Below are positions 17,724 through 20,000 of a stretch of 20,000 nt of DNA, one piece after another (the first letter of the stretch is position 1; each line of letters starts with the position of its first letter). The position numbers were made by a program, and so were the translations under genes. This DNA comes from Chromera velia (taxonomy: Eukaryota > Sar > Chromeraceae). Where the stretch lies: the NCBI GenBank assembly GCA_018398765.1, contig JAHBMJ010001922.1:1-20000 (forward strand). The letters run 5' to 3'. The notes beneath the pieces were generated by a model. The model searched no databases, had not been told where the DNA came from, and saw only the letters and a list, made by a program, of their open reading frames with translations.

Positions 17724-18209
17724 ACCTTGAGATGGATTCACGCCACTCAATCAGCTTTATTACTGAGATTGTCAATAACCCCACCTTCGACTTGGATCGA
17801 ACAAATAGCAGACAAGCTGAGCTTGGGTTCCGATGCCAGAGAGGAGATTGGTCCTACACCGCTGCATGGGGAGGACGGTTCGGGCGGAGCTCCTCTCCCA
17901 GTGCAAGAATGTGTCCCGGAAGGGAAATTCAATGAGAAAAAGGAGGAATTTGTTCAGTTTCGGGCTCCTTCCTTCGAGGGCGTAGACCAAGAGGGGGGTG
18001 GTGAGATGAGCAAACAGAGCGTCAGGACTGTACCGAAACAAAAGACTGTGGTGTGCACAAAAGTGGAAATTTGGACACCTGTCGGGTTGCTCTTTGGTGT
18101 GGCTTTGCTCACAGTCCTTTGCATTCTCTTCATTCAATCGACCAACACAGATTATTCGGTCGCCACAAGAGTCATCGTCACGTACGGGAGCTCCAGCAGC
18201 AATAACCAG
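17724..18209 (+). CDS. Membrane protein gene, first visible exon (5' boundary uncertain)
   Basis: The frame is open from 17724 and ends at a donor, CAG|GTCAGA, at 18209 in phase 0. The safest start is the ATG at 18006 (MSKQSVRTVPKQK), but the upstream residues (GKFNEKKEEFVQFRAPSFEG) also look coding, so an earlier exon is possible. A basic stretch precedes one strong hydrophobic segment, PVGLLFGVALLTVLCILFI, followed by QSTNTDYSVATRVIVTYGSS. The layout suggests a single-pass type II (signal-anchor) membrane protein with a cytoplasmic N-terminus. No family recognised. Confidence 0.55.
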
Positions 18210-19019
18210 GTCAGATGAAGATAGATATCTTTTAAGATACAGGCGACGTATTATCGCTCTGAAGGCATAACCTTCATCCACGCGTACATGTGTACATTTT
18301 ATTATCCATGGGTTTCTTAAATAGATTCTAGATGAGTCGGGGACCTGAGCCGATGTTTAATGCTTTTCACGTGTGTTTTATGTAAGCAGAGGTGGGTAAA
18401 GGAATATATACCGGAGAATATATGGGGATCGACAGAAATATAAAACACCGGCTTCACATGTATGGATACATGGATGTAGTCGATCAAAATATTAAACTTC
18501 GGGTATCTCCTGTCCACGTCTCTTTGAGTTTTGGTTTCGCACCAACTTCGTATTCTTCTCTTAGTCTATGCTTAGCTCGATCCATGCTCTTCTTTTCCCT
18601 TCCCTCGAAGCTCTTTCTGTAGCTTTAGTTCTATCTCCCTGACTTGCATCTGTCGAGTCTTTGTAGGGCGGTATATGTATTGTGTCTATGTGCAATGAGG
18701 AGTTGTACGTTCGTGTTCTTGTTAGAAACATCCCGCCCACTTAATTCTAAGAGGATTTCTCACAGGTACTGGCAGTTGCTTCTGATTTTGACACACGCAT
18801 CAGCTTCCGAACGTACGCGTCCGATGCATCTCTACAACACTTCTCCCTGCATCTCTTCTTTTCCTCCCTGTACATTATTGCCTGCAAGTGCCTGCCGGCC
18901 TTTAACTCGCCCTTCAAAAACTCCTGGATGACAACAGCATTCCATGGAACTCCATCAGCGTCCCCATACAAGTCTCAAGGAGGCTTCTACATTCCTCAGA
19001 CCAACAGGAGTCTACGTAG

Positions 19020-19152
19020 GAGAAGAACAAACTGGCAGCACAGGAAACTGAGGGCTCCAAGGACAAGAAGACGCCCCATCTCTTCCGTACTGATTCTGGA
19101 ATGTTCACAAGGGGTCATCTTCGCCTTCGCCTCGGTCGCAGTCTGTCGACAG
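19020..19152 (+). CDS. Membrane protein gene, probable exon (charged linker)
   Basis: The acceptor is CTACGTAG before 19020 and the donor ACAG|GTGGGG follows 19152. The exon is 133 nt, phase 0 to 1, matching the preceding exon (phase 0) and the next (phase 1). It encodes EKNKLAAQETEGSKDKKTPH, then LFRTDSGMFTRGHLRLRLG. An alternative exon, 18771-19152 in another frame, starts after TTTCTCACAG with VLAVASDFDTRISFRTYASD and is also open, but it does not join the next exon in phase. Confidence 0.45.
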
Positions 19153-19449
19153 GTGGGGGCGGGCCAGGGGTGGGACAGGGGGATATGTGGAGAGAAGAGT
19201 GTATAATACTCGTAGAACGCCTCTCTGAGAGATTCAGCTGAGAATAGTGTTGAACAAGGTGTAGACAAGCATGCTCAACATAAACGATTGAATCTAGCTA
19301 CCCGCACATGCACCCAAAGATTCTATGCCCCAAAGATTCCTGTCGAGTGACCTTCTGTAAGAACAAATATATGTGCATCTTCATGATCTATATTTGTGAT
19401 GCTTTAAGTGCATATGTGTCGGTGTGGCTACCTGTTTGCTTGCCTGTAG

Positions 19450-19626
19450 AGGCCACGGCACAGTCAAGTTTGATCTCGGAGACCTTCATGAGTTCAATTG
19501 ACTTCGTTGCTGCTGGGGACCGAGACAAGGCCTACGAACTCCTGATAGACGACGGGGAAACCCAACTCTCGAACTCTACGGCATCGCAACTGTACGAGGA
19601 CCTTGCACAGGCTCTTAAAGAAATCG
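19450..19626 (+). CDS. Membrane protein gene, probable exon (acidic helical region)
   Basis: The acceptor is TGCCTGTAG before 19450 and the donor ATCG|GTTAGT follows 19626. The exon is 177 nt, entering and leaving in phase 1. It encodes EATAQSSLISETFMSSIDFV, then AAGDRDKAYELLIDDGE, then ASQLYEDLAQALKEIG. It is helical and acidic and looks like part of a folded extracytoplasmic region. If the donor is not used, the gene would stop at the TAG two codons later. No family recognised. Confidence 0.55.
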
Positions 19627-19815
19627 GTTAGTGTTTGATGGATGGACTGACTCGGTGCATACAGAGAGAGGGAGAGGCCTCCTCGGGGGGGGTGAAATCG
19701 AGGTAGGCAGACGTTCGCTCCTATCAGCAAAGAAAAAGCTGTGTTCAAAAACCATTTGAGTCACCGGAGGGGGAGGTACGGACCTCTCACCACCATTCGT
19801 TTTGCAATTGCAAGG

Positions 19816-19934
19816 TCAAGTCCAAAACGAAAGCTTGCGAGAGCGTCGGAAAGCTACCACAGATGATCTTTTTTTTCAACAGCATAGAGCGACTCAGAAA
19901 GAATTGCACCCGAGAACTGGAGATTCCACTCTCT
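19816..19934 (+). CDS. Possible further exon of the membrane protein gene
   Basis: After TTTGCAATTGCAAG, a phase-1 join reads GQVQNESLRERRKATTDDLF, then FQQHRATQKELHPRTGD, and ends at a TGA near 19934. Another frame across 19860-20000 is also open (FFFNSIERLRKNCTRELEIP and onward), so the true structure is not settled. Confidence 0.3.
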
Positions 19935-20000
19935 GAAGGTAGACGTGAGGATTTGGAAGGAAGCGAGGCCATTTGCTCAGCAGCGTACAGCAGGCTCTTA

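Overview
The window looks like nuclear DNA of an intron-rich, transposon-rich unicellular eukaryote. The supporting signs are phase-consistent GT-AG introns in a recognisable housekeeping gene, long non-coding stretches, microsatellites and eukaryotic transposon classes. A chromerid or other alveolate is my guess; the sequence alone does not settle it.

Left end (1-2300, minus strand). This is a split gene for the guanylyltransferase subunit of the mRNA capping enzyme. Four exons (2292-1932, 1772-1551, 1248-1087, 585-522) join in phase and carry motifs I, III, IIIa, IV and V in order. The gene runs off the left edge, and a TCTG/CAGA microsatellite (1-261) fills the last visible intron. In exon 1 the catalytic lysine of motif I reads as glutamate, and a frameshift follows about 20 bases later. 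The copy is therefore either a young pseudogene or mis-sequenced there.

Middle (2300-6880). This part is mostly non-coding. It holds one copy of a dispersed repeat (2539-2654; second copy 16441-16542), several inverted repeats, and a decayed plus-strand reading frame (about 4941-5580) with a cysteine-rich module that resembles transposon-associated DUF6729 proteins.

Nested transposon block (about 6880-15950). A degenerate Ty3/gypsy retrotransposon lies on the minus strand: gag with zinc-knuckle remnants, retropepsin, reverse transcriptase with YMDD, and RNase H. Two hAT-type DNA transposons are inserted in it. hAT-1 (7655-9548) has a perfect 8-bp target duplication and splits the RT from the RNase H segment. 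When it is removed, the retrotransposon frame continues in phase. hAT-2 (13402-14992) has a 7/8 target duplication and sits at the gag end. Both hATs are defective: hAT-1 keeps the BED finger and the start of the transposase, hAT-2 keeps the C-terminal dimerisation region. hAT-2 also carries an unrecognised open stretch on the opposite strand. No integrase or LTR could be identified.

Right end (about 17720-20000, plus strand). This is the 5' part of an unrecognised split gene for a single-pass membrane protein, with at least three exons that fit by phase. It continues past the window.
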